From Methanomicrobiaceae archaeon (GTDB lineage: Archaea; Halobacteriota; Methanomicrobia; Methanomicrobiales; Methanomicrobiaceae): a DNA stretch of 43,449 bases. The stretch covers positions 1 to 43,449 of the forward strand of contig JAFGWE010000042.1 in the NCBI GenBank assembly GCA_016937345.1, in the 5' to 3' direction. Numbering within the stretch: the first letter of the stretch is position 1; the number at the start of each line of letters is the position of its first letter. Below are positions 24,279 to 32,623 of this stretch, one piece after another. A model generated the notes under the pieces. The model was not told the origin of the DNA. It saw only the letters and a list, made by a program, of their open reading frames with translations, and did no database searches. The translations under genes were made by a program, and so were the position numbers.

Positions 24279-26861
24279 CTATACACCGCGTCTGAAATGC
24301 CCTTCTGTAATACCGCCGCAGGATATTTTCTGAAGCCGTTTTTTAATCTTTTCAATTTCAGAATAGGCAGATAAACCATCTGATAAAACAAGTTTTGATG
24401 CCTCAAGATATAGTCCTACAACAGAGTAAGCATAATCATAACCCCTTCTACGTCCGTCTATTGCAAGATAATTAAGGCCTGATGTGAAAAGTTCAGGCAG
24501 TGAGTCGGCAAGACAGGTTTCAGCAGAGTTATATATGTGTGTTCTGCCACCGGAATCAGTATACAGCGGGAATGTATGATTTTTTTCATCACATATTGCA
24601 TATAGATTGTCAGTCCGGGAGAAATCATCTCCGGCCATTTCGCTTGTAAAAGATGATTTAAGAAGATTGTTTTCAGAAATCATCAGTTCTGCTGCACCAT
24701 GAACAAAATATTCTGTCTCAACACCAGTTCCGGGAGGAATTTTTTCAAGGAGATTTCTCACCTGAGCACCCGAGAGCTCCTGTGAAAGAGTGACACAAGA
24801 GAAAAGATCAGACATCCTGCAGACTGCAAGTGAATTGTAGATATTTAATCCGACAGAGCCACAGATTTTTAAATCCGGATACTTTTTTCTGATAGCATAT
24901 GCAGCACCGGGATTTCCGGCCATAATTCCGGATATGCCAATCTCAGATAATTTTCCGGCAAAGGGTAATGCAAAATCAAGATAATGATCATTTGTAATAC
25001 GCGGCAGTTTCCAGATTAACTTAGCATCATATTCCCGGCAGATCGCTGATGCGGATGTTAAAAGTTCAGAGAGAGCAGAATCAGAGTCCTCACCGTTTAA
25101 ACAAACATCCGGTTCAAAGTAAATTCTTCTGCACCCGGCCTTTAAAGCTCCGGCTACTGATTCAACAGTATCTGCATAAAATGAGAAGGAGCAGTTTATC
25201 AAGGGTTTTTTTTCATATCTTTTTAATCCAGAGATAAATAAGGCAGCATTATCTTTTGCATCCATTAGATCCTTTTTCTCCGGAAGATACAATTCAGCAG
25301 TCTTCTTCTCAACAGCTGCGAAAAAGTCCCTTCTCAGTTCATTTAAAAGTCCCATTGGTGCAAAGAGATTCTCTTCATAATCAGCTGAAAAATCTTTAAG
25401 AGAATACTGGATCCCGCCTGTTTTTTCAAATATTTTCTGCAGGTCCGCTATCTTAACAGGCCTTTTTTCGGCATCGGCCATCTCAAAAGATGCTTTATGA
25501 GTTATATCAAATCTTTTGCCCTTAATTGTCAAAGTGCCTTTAACAACAGGGATTTTGCCGGAGAATGATAAAGACACATCAACAGGTATCTTTTCATAAA
25601 TTCCCCCGTCACAACCTGCTACTGCGGCTGCAAAGGCAGAAACAGACTGTCTTTTTGTGATATAGACAAGATCACCTTTTTCAAGCGGATAAGGCGACTT
25701 GAAATTAAAATAGCCGTTTCTAACAGAAAACGGCGGCCTGAGAGTGAATCCGTCGTCTTTATCTCTTCCCTTTAATCTGACAGAAAGCCCGTCCCCCAGT
25801 TGCGGTTCTAAAGGCCCTTTTATCTTAAGACGGGCATTTTTTGAATCATTATCACAGGACACCACATCTCCAAGAAACATCCCCCTGTTATCAGGCCTGT
25901 CTGAGGCCATGAGCTTTAAATCTCTCTCTCCTGAGATATAGCCGCCTGTAAAAAGCCTGTTGAATGCAAAAACAAGTTTTATCTTCTCTTCATCATCGGG
26001 TTTCCATATGCCTTTTTTTATCTCATCAAGGGCCTTTTTATAAACCGATACAACAAGTGCAACATAATCGGCTGACTTCATCCTCCCTTCGATCTTTAAG
26101 GATTTGACACCCAGGCCTGAAATTTCAGCGAGATTGTCATATAAGCACAGATCACGGGGGGAAAGAAGATATTCCCCGATTGTTTCAACAGCAGCAGGTG
26201 ATTTCATTCTGCCATAATTATCCGGTTTTCCGGACATCAGGGTATATTTTTTTCTGCACGGCTGTGCACACATACCGCGGTTTCCGCTTCTTCCGCCAAT
26301 TAAAGATGATAAAAGACACTGCCCCGAGTAGCAGTAGCATAAAGCCCCGTGAACGAATACCTCAAGTTCAAAACTGCAATCTTCAGAAGATTTGTATATT
26401 CTTTGAATCTCAGTTGCAGAAAGCTCCCTTGCGAGAACAATTCTTTTAAGATTCATTTTGCATGCCAAAACAGCACCAGGAGTGTTGTTTATTGTCATCT
26501 GTGTTGAGGCATGAAGACAAAGCTTTGGCATACACTCTGATGCGGCTTTTAAAAGACCCAAATCCTGAACCAAAATAGCATCACAACCGATGGAGTAGTA
26601 AAAAAGAAGCTCTTTTATTGCATCCTCCATCTCGTCTTCTGCAATAAGGGTATTTAGAGTAACATAGACCTTAACGCCACGGGAATGACAAAAATATATT
26701 GCCGATTTAAGCCCTTCATCATCAAAATTCTTCGCAAATCTCCGTGCACCATATTTTCTTCCGCTAAGATAAACAGCATCAGCTCCGGCACAAACCGCTG
26801 CATAAAGTGCCTCAAACGAACCTGCAGGAGCTAATATTTCTGGAATTTCATTTTGAACCAT
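24279..26861 (-). CDS. U32 family peptidase
   Basis: 860 residues. The N-terminal U32 domain (about 8-300) begins PEILAPAGSFEALYAAVCAGADAVYL and includes YVTLNT, VQDLG, HASTQMTINN, FVHGALCYCYSGQC and GNRGMCAQPCRKKY. These cysteines bind an Fe-S cluster in studied relatives. A middle region of about 330-500 fits the DUF3656-type beta domain. The last about 300 residues resemble a second, diverged U32-like barrel (AGNPGAAYAIRKKYPDLKICGS, then YFVHGAAELMIS). Relatives act in 23S rRNA hydroxylation (RlhA) or collagenase-like peptidase activity. RNA modification is the likelier role, but this is inferred. Confidence 0.9.
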   Translation of the reverse strand: MVQNEIPEILAPAGSFEALYAAVCAGADAVYLSGRKYGARRFAKNFDDEGLKSAIYFCHSRGVKVYVTLNTLIAEDEMEDAIKELLFYYSIGCDAILVQDLGLLKAASECMPKLCLHASTQMTINNTPGAVLACKMNLKRIVLARELSATEIQRIYKSSEDCSFELEVFVHGALCYCYSGQCLLSSLIGGRSGNRGMCAQPCRKKYTLMSGKPDNYGRMKSPAAVETIGEYLLSPRDLCLYDNLAEISGLGVKSLKIEGRMKSADYVALVVSVYKKALDEIKKGIWKPDDEEKIKLVFAFNRLFTGGYISGERDLKLMASDRPDNRGMFLGDVVSCDNDSKNARLKIKGPLEPQLGDGLSVRLKGRDKDDGFTLRPPFSVRNGYFNFKSPYPLEKGDLVYITKRQSVSAFAAAVAGCDGGIYEKIPVDVSLSFSGKIPVVKGTLTIKGKRFDITHKASFEMADAEKRPVKIADLQKIFEKTGGIQYSLKDFSADYEENLFAPMGLLNELRRDFFAAVEKKTAELYLPEKKDLMDAKDNAALFISGLKRYEKKPLINCSFSFYADTVESVAGALKAGCRRIYFEPDVCLNGEDSDSALSELLTSASAICREYDAKLIWKLPRITNDHYLDFALPFAGKLSEIGISGIMAGNPGAAYAIRKKYPDLKICGSVGLNIYNSLAVCRMSDLFSCVTLSQELSGAQVRNLLEKIPPGTGVETEYFVHGAAELMISENNLLKSSFTSEMAGDDFSRTDNLYAICDEKNHTFPLYTDSGGRTHIYNSAETCLADSLPELFTSGLNYLAIDGRRRGYDYAYSVVGLYLEASKLVLSDGLSAYSEIEKIKKRLQKISCGGITEGHFRRGV

Positions 26862-27045
26862 ATTTTTTCCGGATTAATAAGTTTTGTTTTTAGTAAAAAA
26901 ACCAGAAGGATTTTCCGGCAGTTTTTTTGTTATATTCATAAAGGTGACAATTATTTATCTATGATGCCCTAAAAGCACTACCATAAACTGTTTAGATAAA
27001 CATTACCTAAATAAATATACAGATCCTTTGGGAGAATTGTTATTC
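26862..27045. promoter_or_regulatory. divergent promoter region, U32 gene and HEAT-repeat gene
   Basis: 184 bp without a gene. An 8-base inverted repeat TTTATCTA (26954-26961) and TAGATAAA (26993-27000) lies about 45-90 bases before the HEAT gene. GGGAGA at 27030-27035 is its Shine-Dalgarno. T-rich runs near 26920-26930 may hold minus-strand promoter elements. Confidence 0.4.
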
Positions 27046-30000
27046 ATGGCCCTGTTTGATCAGAGAGATAGTGAAAAAGAGGTGGATCTTTTTCCACAGG
27101 AGATTTTAGATCTTATTCTTTCTTTGGAATCAAATGACAGGAAAAAACGTGAAAGCGCGATATTACATCTCAAATCAATGAGGAAATCTGCAGTAGTTCC
27201 TCTTTTAAAGTCACTTGACTCAGACAGTTCACTTATTCAGTCAGGCGCTGCCGAAATTTTAGGTACATATGGAGATGCAGCACTTCCTACTCTTTTAAGG
27301 CTTGTCACTACAGGAAAAGAGCGTGTCCGGAGAGGAGCAGCAATTGCAATAGCCCATAATGGTAAAAAGGCTAAAAGATACCTCAAGGATTTATTATCTG
27401 ATGATGACTACAGGGCCAGACGGGGTGCTGTACTTACTCTCGGATATCTGGAACATTCAGACTCAGAAACTGAAGTGATGCTTTTAAATGCTCTGGAGGA
27501 TGAAAACAGGGAAGTAAGGCTTCAGGCAGCTCTGTCACTTGAGAATCTAAACTGGAAGCCTAAAAGGCAGATACATCAGGCCCTTTTCTTCAGAGCCAAA
27601 GGTGATCTTAACTCCTTAATAAGCCTTGGAACAACTGCCCTGCCGGTTTTGGAGAAAGAACTCTTAAATGCGGATTCTGAGAAAAAGGGAGAAATTGCCG
27701 ATATTCTTTCAGGAATAGATGATGATAAGGCAAAAATTCTTTTAGTCGGCATGCTCGGCGACAAGGATAAAAGAGTCAGGAAAAAGGCAGCAGAAGCTGT
27801 TGGAAACAGCTGTGACAAAAGACTCTGGCCATATCTTGTTAAATCCCTTGATGATCCTGATGCGGATGTACGTGCAGAAGTTGCATGGGCACTTGACAAA
27901 TCTAACTGGAAGCCGTCAAATAATAACGAAAAGGCAAAATATCTGATTCTAAAAGAGAGATGGATTGATCTTTTAGAGATGAAAGAGGCAGCCATTCCCG
28001 CACTGATAAATTCACTTAAAGATAAAGATCCTGATGTCAGGCTTAAATCTACTGAAATTCTTCGTGAAATGGGGAATCCGGGATATTCTGCTATCAATAC
28101 GGCACTGAAAAGTGAAGACCCCGAACTTAAAAGGGCTGCCGCGGAGGCAGCAGCGTTTATTAAAAGGAAAAAAGAGGAGTCCGGACAGAAAAGAATATCC
28201 GGAGCCCAAAAAACTGCTGACGAAGAGATTGAAAGGCAGATCAGGGTTCAAAAAACACACTTCGGCCCGAAAAACACACAAAGTGAAGGATACTGGGCAG
28301 AACTGATGCGAAAAAACGGCATGGATGAAAAGAGGGTTGTGCGTTTTTCAAAGACACTTTCGGATGACAATGAAATTTTAAGGACTGCTGCTGTTGAAAG
28401 TCTGAAAAGTGCAGGAGATGCCGGAATACAGTGCCTTATAGCTCTTCTCTCTGACAGTAAACAGTCTGTCAGAATTGCGGCAATAGAAGCTCTTGGCGAT
28501 ATTGAGGCAAAGACGGCCGCATCAGAGATTGCAGGATTTACAGCTGACAAAAACGAGAGTGTGAGGATGGCCTGCGCACACTCACTGGGACAGATAAAAG
28601 ACCCAAAAACCCTTCCGGCACTGATAAGGATGTTTTCAGATAAAAATCCGGCAATCAGGGAGGAGGCATCTGATTCAGTTGCAAAATTTGGCAGGCTCGC
28701 CCTGCCTATTCTTAACAGAAACTATCTTGACCCTGCGATTATAGTCAGGGTATTAACTCTAAGATCAGCCGGCAGAATATGTGACACAGGATCAATATCA
28801 CTCTGTGTAAGGATGTTTAATGACGCAGAGTCCGAGGTTCGGAGCTCTGCAATAACAGCAATAAGAATTCTAAGCAAACCGTTCTTTAATCCGGTTATAG
28901 ACGAATCCCAGAGGATCTTAATTCAGGGCACACTAATGGAAAAGCTTGGGATTATTACCGCTCTTGCAGGAATTAACGAACTGAGAGCAAAAAAGGTTAT
29001 TGCAGTCTTTGAATCGGACAAGGATGAAACCGTCAGGGAGCACGCCCACCTTGCTCTTACAGGAAATATTCCTGAAATCAATAATGTACCAGTGAAGACT
29101 CTGAAGCAAAAAAAGCCGAAAGGGGATTCTGTTAAGAAAACTTCAGAAGAAAAATTACAGATTATCGCGGATTTGAAGAGCGATAACAAATCAGTCAGGA
29201 TGAAGGCTGCCGAAAAGATATTCCTTACAGGGGATGAGATGATAGATCCCTTACTTGATGCTTTTTATGAAAGCAATCCAAAGACCAGAAACTTAATTGG
29301 GGAGATCCTTTCAGGTCTTGGTGACAGGGCAGAAAAAGGGCTTATTAAAGCCCTTAATACAGGAAGTCCCGGCGTTAAGATGACTGCTGCACAAAACCTG
29401 GGAAAAATTTTGGATAAAAATTCAGTAAATGCCCTGTGTGAGGTATTATTGCATGAATCTGACCCGGTTATACGGACGGTGGCCGCAGAATCGCTCGGTT
29501 TTATGCAGGATTTTGGATCTGTTGATGCCCTAATCCATGCTGCAAATGATGAGAACAGGACTGTCAGAAGAGCGGCAATAAGCTCCCTTGGTTATATCGG
29601 CGATAAAAAGGCAATAGAGACATTAATTACTGCTTTTAAGGACAACGACCCTTACATCCACGGTATGGCCACAGAAGCGCTCAGAAAATCAGGACCTAAA
29701 GCAAAAGATATCCTGATATCTGCATTAAGAACAGAGAAAAAAGATTCCAGAGAGAGAATTGCAAAAGTTCTTGATGAGCTTGGATACAGGCCTGAAACAG
29801 AGGAAGACACAATCTATTATCTGATAGCCAAAAAAGACTGGGAAAAACTTGAAAAGGTTGGAAAACCGGTTATTGGACCTCTTTCGGTGGCGATTACCGA
29901 TGATGACATTGATACAAGAATCGGCGCAATAAATGTAATAGCAAAAACAGGCGAAAAAGATGCAGTATTGCCACTTGCAAAAGCGCTATGCGACAGAACA

Positions 30001-30144
30001 CTCGTGGTAAGAAAAAGGGCTGAAAGTGCTATTATAACAATCGGCAGACCTGCATTGCCTGCTCTTGAAAAGATAGTATCTGAAACAACTGATCCAAATG
30101 AAAGGACATCTGCTATGAATCTTATCAGAAAAATAAGCGAATAA
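27046..30144 (+). CDS. large HEAT-repeat (PBS-lyase-like) protein
   Basis: 1,032 residues from ATG 27046. This start is chosen because GGGAGA lies 10 bases upstream, whereas a TTG at 27028 overlaps that site's upstream side. Nearly the whole protein is about 30-residue helical pairs with the pattern D-x-x-VR-x-AA-x-L-G (for example DPDVRAEVAWAL, NRTVRRAAISSLGYIG). A charged, non-repeat linker occupies about 375-420. Three times a conserved module appears, beginning NWKP or YRP followed by a Trp-containing helix (at about 169, 287 and 914). No signal peptide, membrane segment or catalytic motif is seen. Scaffold function is likely. The gene ends 2 bases from the convergent methyltransferase gene. 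Confidence 0.85.
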   Translation: MALFDQRDSEKEVDLFPQEILDLILSLESNDRKKRESAILHLKSMRKSAVVPLLKSLDSDSSLIQSGAAEILGTYGDAALPTLLRLVTTGKERVRRGAAIAIAHNGKKAKRYLKDLLSDDDYRARRGAVLTLGYLEHSDSETEVMLLNALEDENREVRLQAALSLENLNWKPKRQIHQALFFRAKGDLNSLISLGTTALPVLEKELLNADSEKKGEIADILSGIDDDKAKILLVGMLGDKDKRVRKKAAEAVGNSCDKRLWPYLVKSLDDPDADVRAEVAWALDKSNWKPSNNNEKAKYLILKERWIDLLEMKEAAIPALINSLKDKDPDVRLKSTEILREMGNPGYSAINTALKSEDPELKRAAAEAAAFIKRKKEESGQKRISGAQKTADEEIERQIRVQKTHFGPKNTQSEGYWAELMRKNGMDEKRVVRFSKTLSDDNEILRTAAVESLKSAGDAGIQCLIALLSDSKQSVRIAAIEALGDIEAKTAASEIAGFTADKNESVRMACAHSLGQIKDPKTLPALIRMFSDKNPAIREEASDSVAKFGRLALPILNRNYLDPAIIVRVLTLRSAGRICDTGSISLCVRMFNDAESEVRSSAITAIRILSKPFFNPVIDESQRILIQGTLMEKLGIITALAGINELRAKKVIAVFESDKDETVREHAHLALTGNIPEINNVPVKTLKQKKPKGDSVKKTSEEKLQIIADLKSDNKSVRMKAAEKIFLTGDEMIDPLLDAFYESNPKTRNLIGEILSGLGDRAEKGLIKALNTGSPGVKMTAAQNLGKILDKNSVNALCEVLLHESDPVIRTVAAESLGFMQDFGSVDALIHAANDENRTVRRAAISSLGYIGDKKAIETLITAFKDNDPYIHGMATEALRKSGPKAKDILISALRTEKKDSRERIAKVLDELGYRPETEEDTIYYLIAKKDWEKLEKVGKPVIGPLSVAITDDDIDTRIGAINVIAKTGEKDAVLPLAKALCDRTLVVRKRAESAIITIGRPALPALEKIVSETTDPNERTSAMNLIRKISE

Positions 30145-30146
30145 TA

Positions 30147-30983
30147 TTATTTCTCTTCTGAATAGCAGACCCATGCATCATATATCGGGTCTATGTCATT
30201 CTGAATAATATCCGGTTTTCTTCCGGCATCCTGACACCAGCCAGCCACCTTTTCAATTTCAGGCCCGGTTGCAACCGATATCACAGAAATTTTTGAAAGA
30301 GAGAGCAGTTCATGTACAATATTTTCCCACATATCTGCATTAAAATTTGTAATATCTCCAAGCATAAGCCCGATACCAAGATCAGCAGGTTCACAAAATA
30401 AAGAGGCGTCTGCTCCGTCTATACACATAGTCTTCTCAGGAATAAGCCTTTTTTGCTGAATACCAAGAGAAAGAAGGCTGGCATCATAATCAAATGAAAG
30501 TGTCTCATATCCCTCTGCAGATAATACAGATGTCGCAACACCTGAACCGCAGCAGAAATCAAGCGCTGTTTTGCCGCATTTTTTAAGTTTAATATCATCA
30601 AAAAGACTCTCTATCATCTCATATCTTCCGGGCCTGTTATCCTCGGTAACAAACGGAAACTCCCTTACAATTTCATCGCAATAATACTCCCTTATCGAGC
30701 GGATGTAGACGTCTCTTTTCTCCTGGTATATCTCCCCTTCACAGGACTCAATTTTTTCAATAATATCAACGGAGAAAGGCCTGTAAATAAAAGAGGATAT
30801 GAGCCATCCTTTATCATCGTGAAAAGCGGCAGCAATAGGTTCTTCATTTTCATCCACAAGAAGTCTGCCTTCATCAGATTCCATAGAAGCTGCCATACCG
30901 GTATATCCATCCTCAGGATGATCTGAGAGTGCGGGTTCTATACAGACAGGGTCATCTATCTCAAAAATATCTGCTAATTTCAT
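30147..30983 (-). CDS. SAM-dependent methyltransferase-like protein
   Basis: 278 residues. An N-terminal domain of about 120 residues (EDGYTGMAASMESDEGRLLVDENEEPIAA and onward) is not recognised. A Rossmann methyltransferase core follows, with motif I ALDFCCGSGVATSVL (about 140), an acidic strand LSFDYDASLLSLG and the DLGIGLMLGDI segment. The substrate is unknown. The ATGA overlap with the upstream beta-solenoid gene makes co-translation very likely, so it may modify or act with that protein. Its 3' end is 2 bases from the HEAT-repeat gene, which converges on it. Confidence 0.8.
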   Translation of the reverse strand: MKLADIFEIDDPVCIEPALSDHPEDGYTGMAASMESDEGRLLVDENEEPIAAAFHDDKGWLISSFIYRPFSVDIIEKIESCEGEIYQEKRDVYIRSIREYYCDEIVREFPFVTEDNRPGRYEMIESLFDDIKLKKCGKTALDFCCGSGVATSVLSAEGYETLSFDYDASLLSLGIQQKRLIPEKTMCIDGADASLFCEPADLGIGLMLGDITNFNADMWENIVHELLSLSKISVISVATGPEIEKVAGWCQDAGRKPDIIQNDIDPIYDAWVCYSEEK

Positions 30984-31825
30984 TTTTTCCTCACTATTTT
31001 AACACCGCCTGGAGCCCTGATTGTCCCGTCAAGTCTTGATTCCTCGTCAAGCAGGAGTTCCTGACACCTCACGTCACCTAAGATGTGCGCATTTTTCTCT
31101 ATCTCAATATTCCCGCTGCCGGAGTTTAGGGCCCCGTGGATTGTTGTATTCTCACAGATTTTTATATCCTTTTCAGCCCCCAGACTTCCGAATATTGTGT
31201 TGTTCTTTTCAACATTTGCAGACTGTGCACGAATATTTCCATGAAGGCGGCAGTCCGGGCCGATTCTCATAGTGCCGGGGACAGAAAATACTTCCATGTT
31301 AAGAGTGGAGTTTGGAGGGATTATAAGGGGCAGCGGTTTTTCCTCATCATCGTCAGAGAAAAATTTCTGGAAGAAGTTTTCAATATCCTCTTCCTTTTCC
31401 AGACCAAGAAGGGTTATAAGATAAAGCATAATGTATGCAATAACAGGCATTGGGTTTCTTATGGATATCCACCCCTTTGCTTCAAATCCGCCATCAATAT
31501 GGACATTATCACCAAGATCAAGATCTCCAAGGACTACAAGGCGGCCGTTTATCTTCACACCTTCACCAAGATATGCATCCCCGTCGGTTGTTACATCGCC
31601 TGTAATCTCAGACCAGTTGTCGATTCTTAAATCGCCGCCTGCACAAATATTTCCTTTTATCTGACAGAATTCACTTACAATTACCTCATCACCGGACAAT
31701 CCGTAATCTATTCTGCATCTGTCGCCGATTATGATGATACTGCCCGTTTTTAAGGTATGCTCCTGCAATTCCGTTCCTTCGGGAATTGTGCACTGCCACA
31801 GCCAGTCTCCTTTGCCCGTATCCAT
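30980..31825 (-). CDS. bactofilin-like polymer-forming beta-solenoid protein
   Basis: 281 residues. Residues about 25-120 and 165-278 show the short repeating turns of a right-handed beta-helix (ITGDVTTDGDAYLGEGVKI, HGNIRAQSANVEKNNTIFGSL), as in bactofilins and DUF583 proteins. The halves are separated by a hydrophobic stretch, PVIAYIMLYLITLLGL (127-142), and an acidic-aromatic linker (FFQKFFSDDDEE). The insert could be a membrane anchor. Such proteins form cytoskeletal or surface scaffolds in other organisms, so this role is inferred. It is first in a two-gene unit with the methyltransferase. Confidence 0.8.
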   Translation of the reverse strand: MDTGKGDWLWQCTIPEGTELQEHTLKTGSIIIIGDRCRIDYGLSGDEVIVSEFCQIKGNICAGGDLRIDNWSEITGDVTTDGDAYLGEGVKINGRLVVLGDLDLGDNVHIDGGFEAKGWISIRNPMPVIAYIMLYLITLLGLEKEEDIENFFQKFFSDDDEEKPLPLIIPPNSTLNMEVFSVPGTMRIGPDCRLHGNIRAQSANVEKNNTIFGSLGAEKDIKICENTTIHGALNSGSGNIEIEKNAHILGDVRCQELLLDEESRLDGTIRAPGGVKIVRKK

Positions 31826-32022
31826 AAAAATTACCCGCCTGAACTAACTTTAATTTTAAAAAAACACTGCCTGATATCTCATCAAACAGTGTGTAAATAT
31901 TAGTTTCATGTAAATTTAATTCAAAAGGTAATGATTGTTATTGATCACTGCAGATCTCATCGGATTACAATTCCATAACGGACTATAAGCTTTTATTGAA
32001 AATAACTTTCAATAGATGATTC
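31826..32022. promoter_or_regulatory. divergent region with hairpins before the LEA14-like gene
   Basis: 197 bp without a gene. A perfect inverted repeat TATTGAAA (31994-32001) and TTTCAATA (32007-32014) with a 5-base loop ends 8 bases before the LEA14-like ATG, in the place where a Shine-Dalgarno would be, and none is visible. A second, smaller pair ACACTG (31864-31869) and CAGTGT (31887-31892) lies nearer the beta-solenoid gene. Confidence 0.4.
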
Positions 32023-32598
32023 ATGGAATCAGTAAAAGACAAGAAGAATCTTTCCCGGAATAAAACTAAAGCTCTTGTTTTTGCGGCTGCAATCCTCCTT
32101 TCTGCTGCGGCAGTTATATCAGCAATATATCTTTTTAATGAGGAAAAACCGGCTTTACCACAGATAACAATTGAAAATGTAGTTATCTCCGGCATCACCC
32201 CTGAAATAACAGCATTTGACATAACAGTGCAAATAAACAATACAAATCCTATAGGAGCAGTAGTTTCAGACCTCAATTTTGATATAATCTGGAGATATAA
32301 TGAACAGAACTACATTATCGGAAGCGGTTTTAAAGATAAAATTGAAGTTGGCGCTGATGATAATTTTCTTGCTGTAATCCCTGTTGAAATTGACAATGAA
32401 AATCTTGTTCCGCTTGCAGCCGCTTTTATGACAGATGACTACTTTGATATCTCAGTTAAAGGCGACTGTAACGTACAAGTATCTGTATTATCGGTCAATG
32501 TGCCGTTTAATGAGCACCGCACAATAAAAAATGAACTAAAACCAAAAATAAATGATATTCTGGGTGATATTAAAACAGTTCTTTTTACTCTTTTTTAG
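32023..32598 (+). CDS. LEA14-like (water-stress/hypersensitive-response domain) membrane-anchored protein
   Basis: 191 residues. A basic N-terminus is followed by one hydrophobic helix (about 14-36, ALVFAAAILLSAAAVISAI) and then a single immunoglobulin-like LEA14 domain, recognisable from ITIENVVISGITPEITAFDITVQINNTNPIGAVVSDLNFDI. This is the family hallmark of a beta-strand followed by N-NPN-like turns. It is probably anchored in the membrane with the domain outside. Function in archaea is not established, and stress protection is suggested by name only. It ends 25 bases from the convergent Agl23-like gene. Confidence 0.85.
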   Translation: MESVKDKKNLSRNKTKALVFAAAILLSAAAVISAIYLFNEEKPALPQITIENVVISGITPEITAFDITVQINNTNPIGAVVSDLNFDIIWRYNEQNYIIGSGFKDKIEVGADDNFLAVIPVEIDNENLVPLAAAFMTDDYFDISVKGDCNVQVSVLSVNVPFNEHRTIKNELKPKINDILGDIKTVLFTLF

Positions 32599-32623
32599 AG
32601 AAATCTGACAGACACTAAAAAAT

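Noticed and set aside
31136-31630. 164-codon plus-strand frame inside the bactofilin-like gene
   Set aside because: The minus-strand protein has a clear beta-solenoid repeat, and the plus frame has no start signal or family features.
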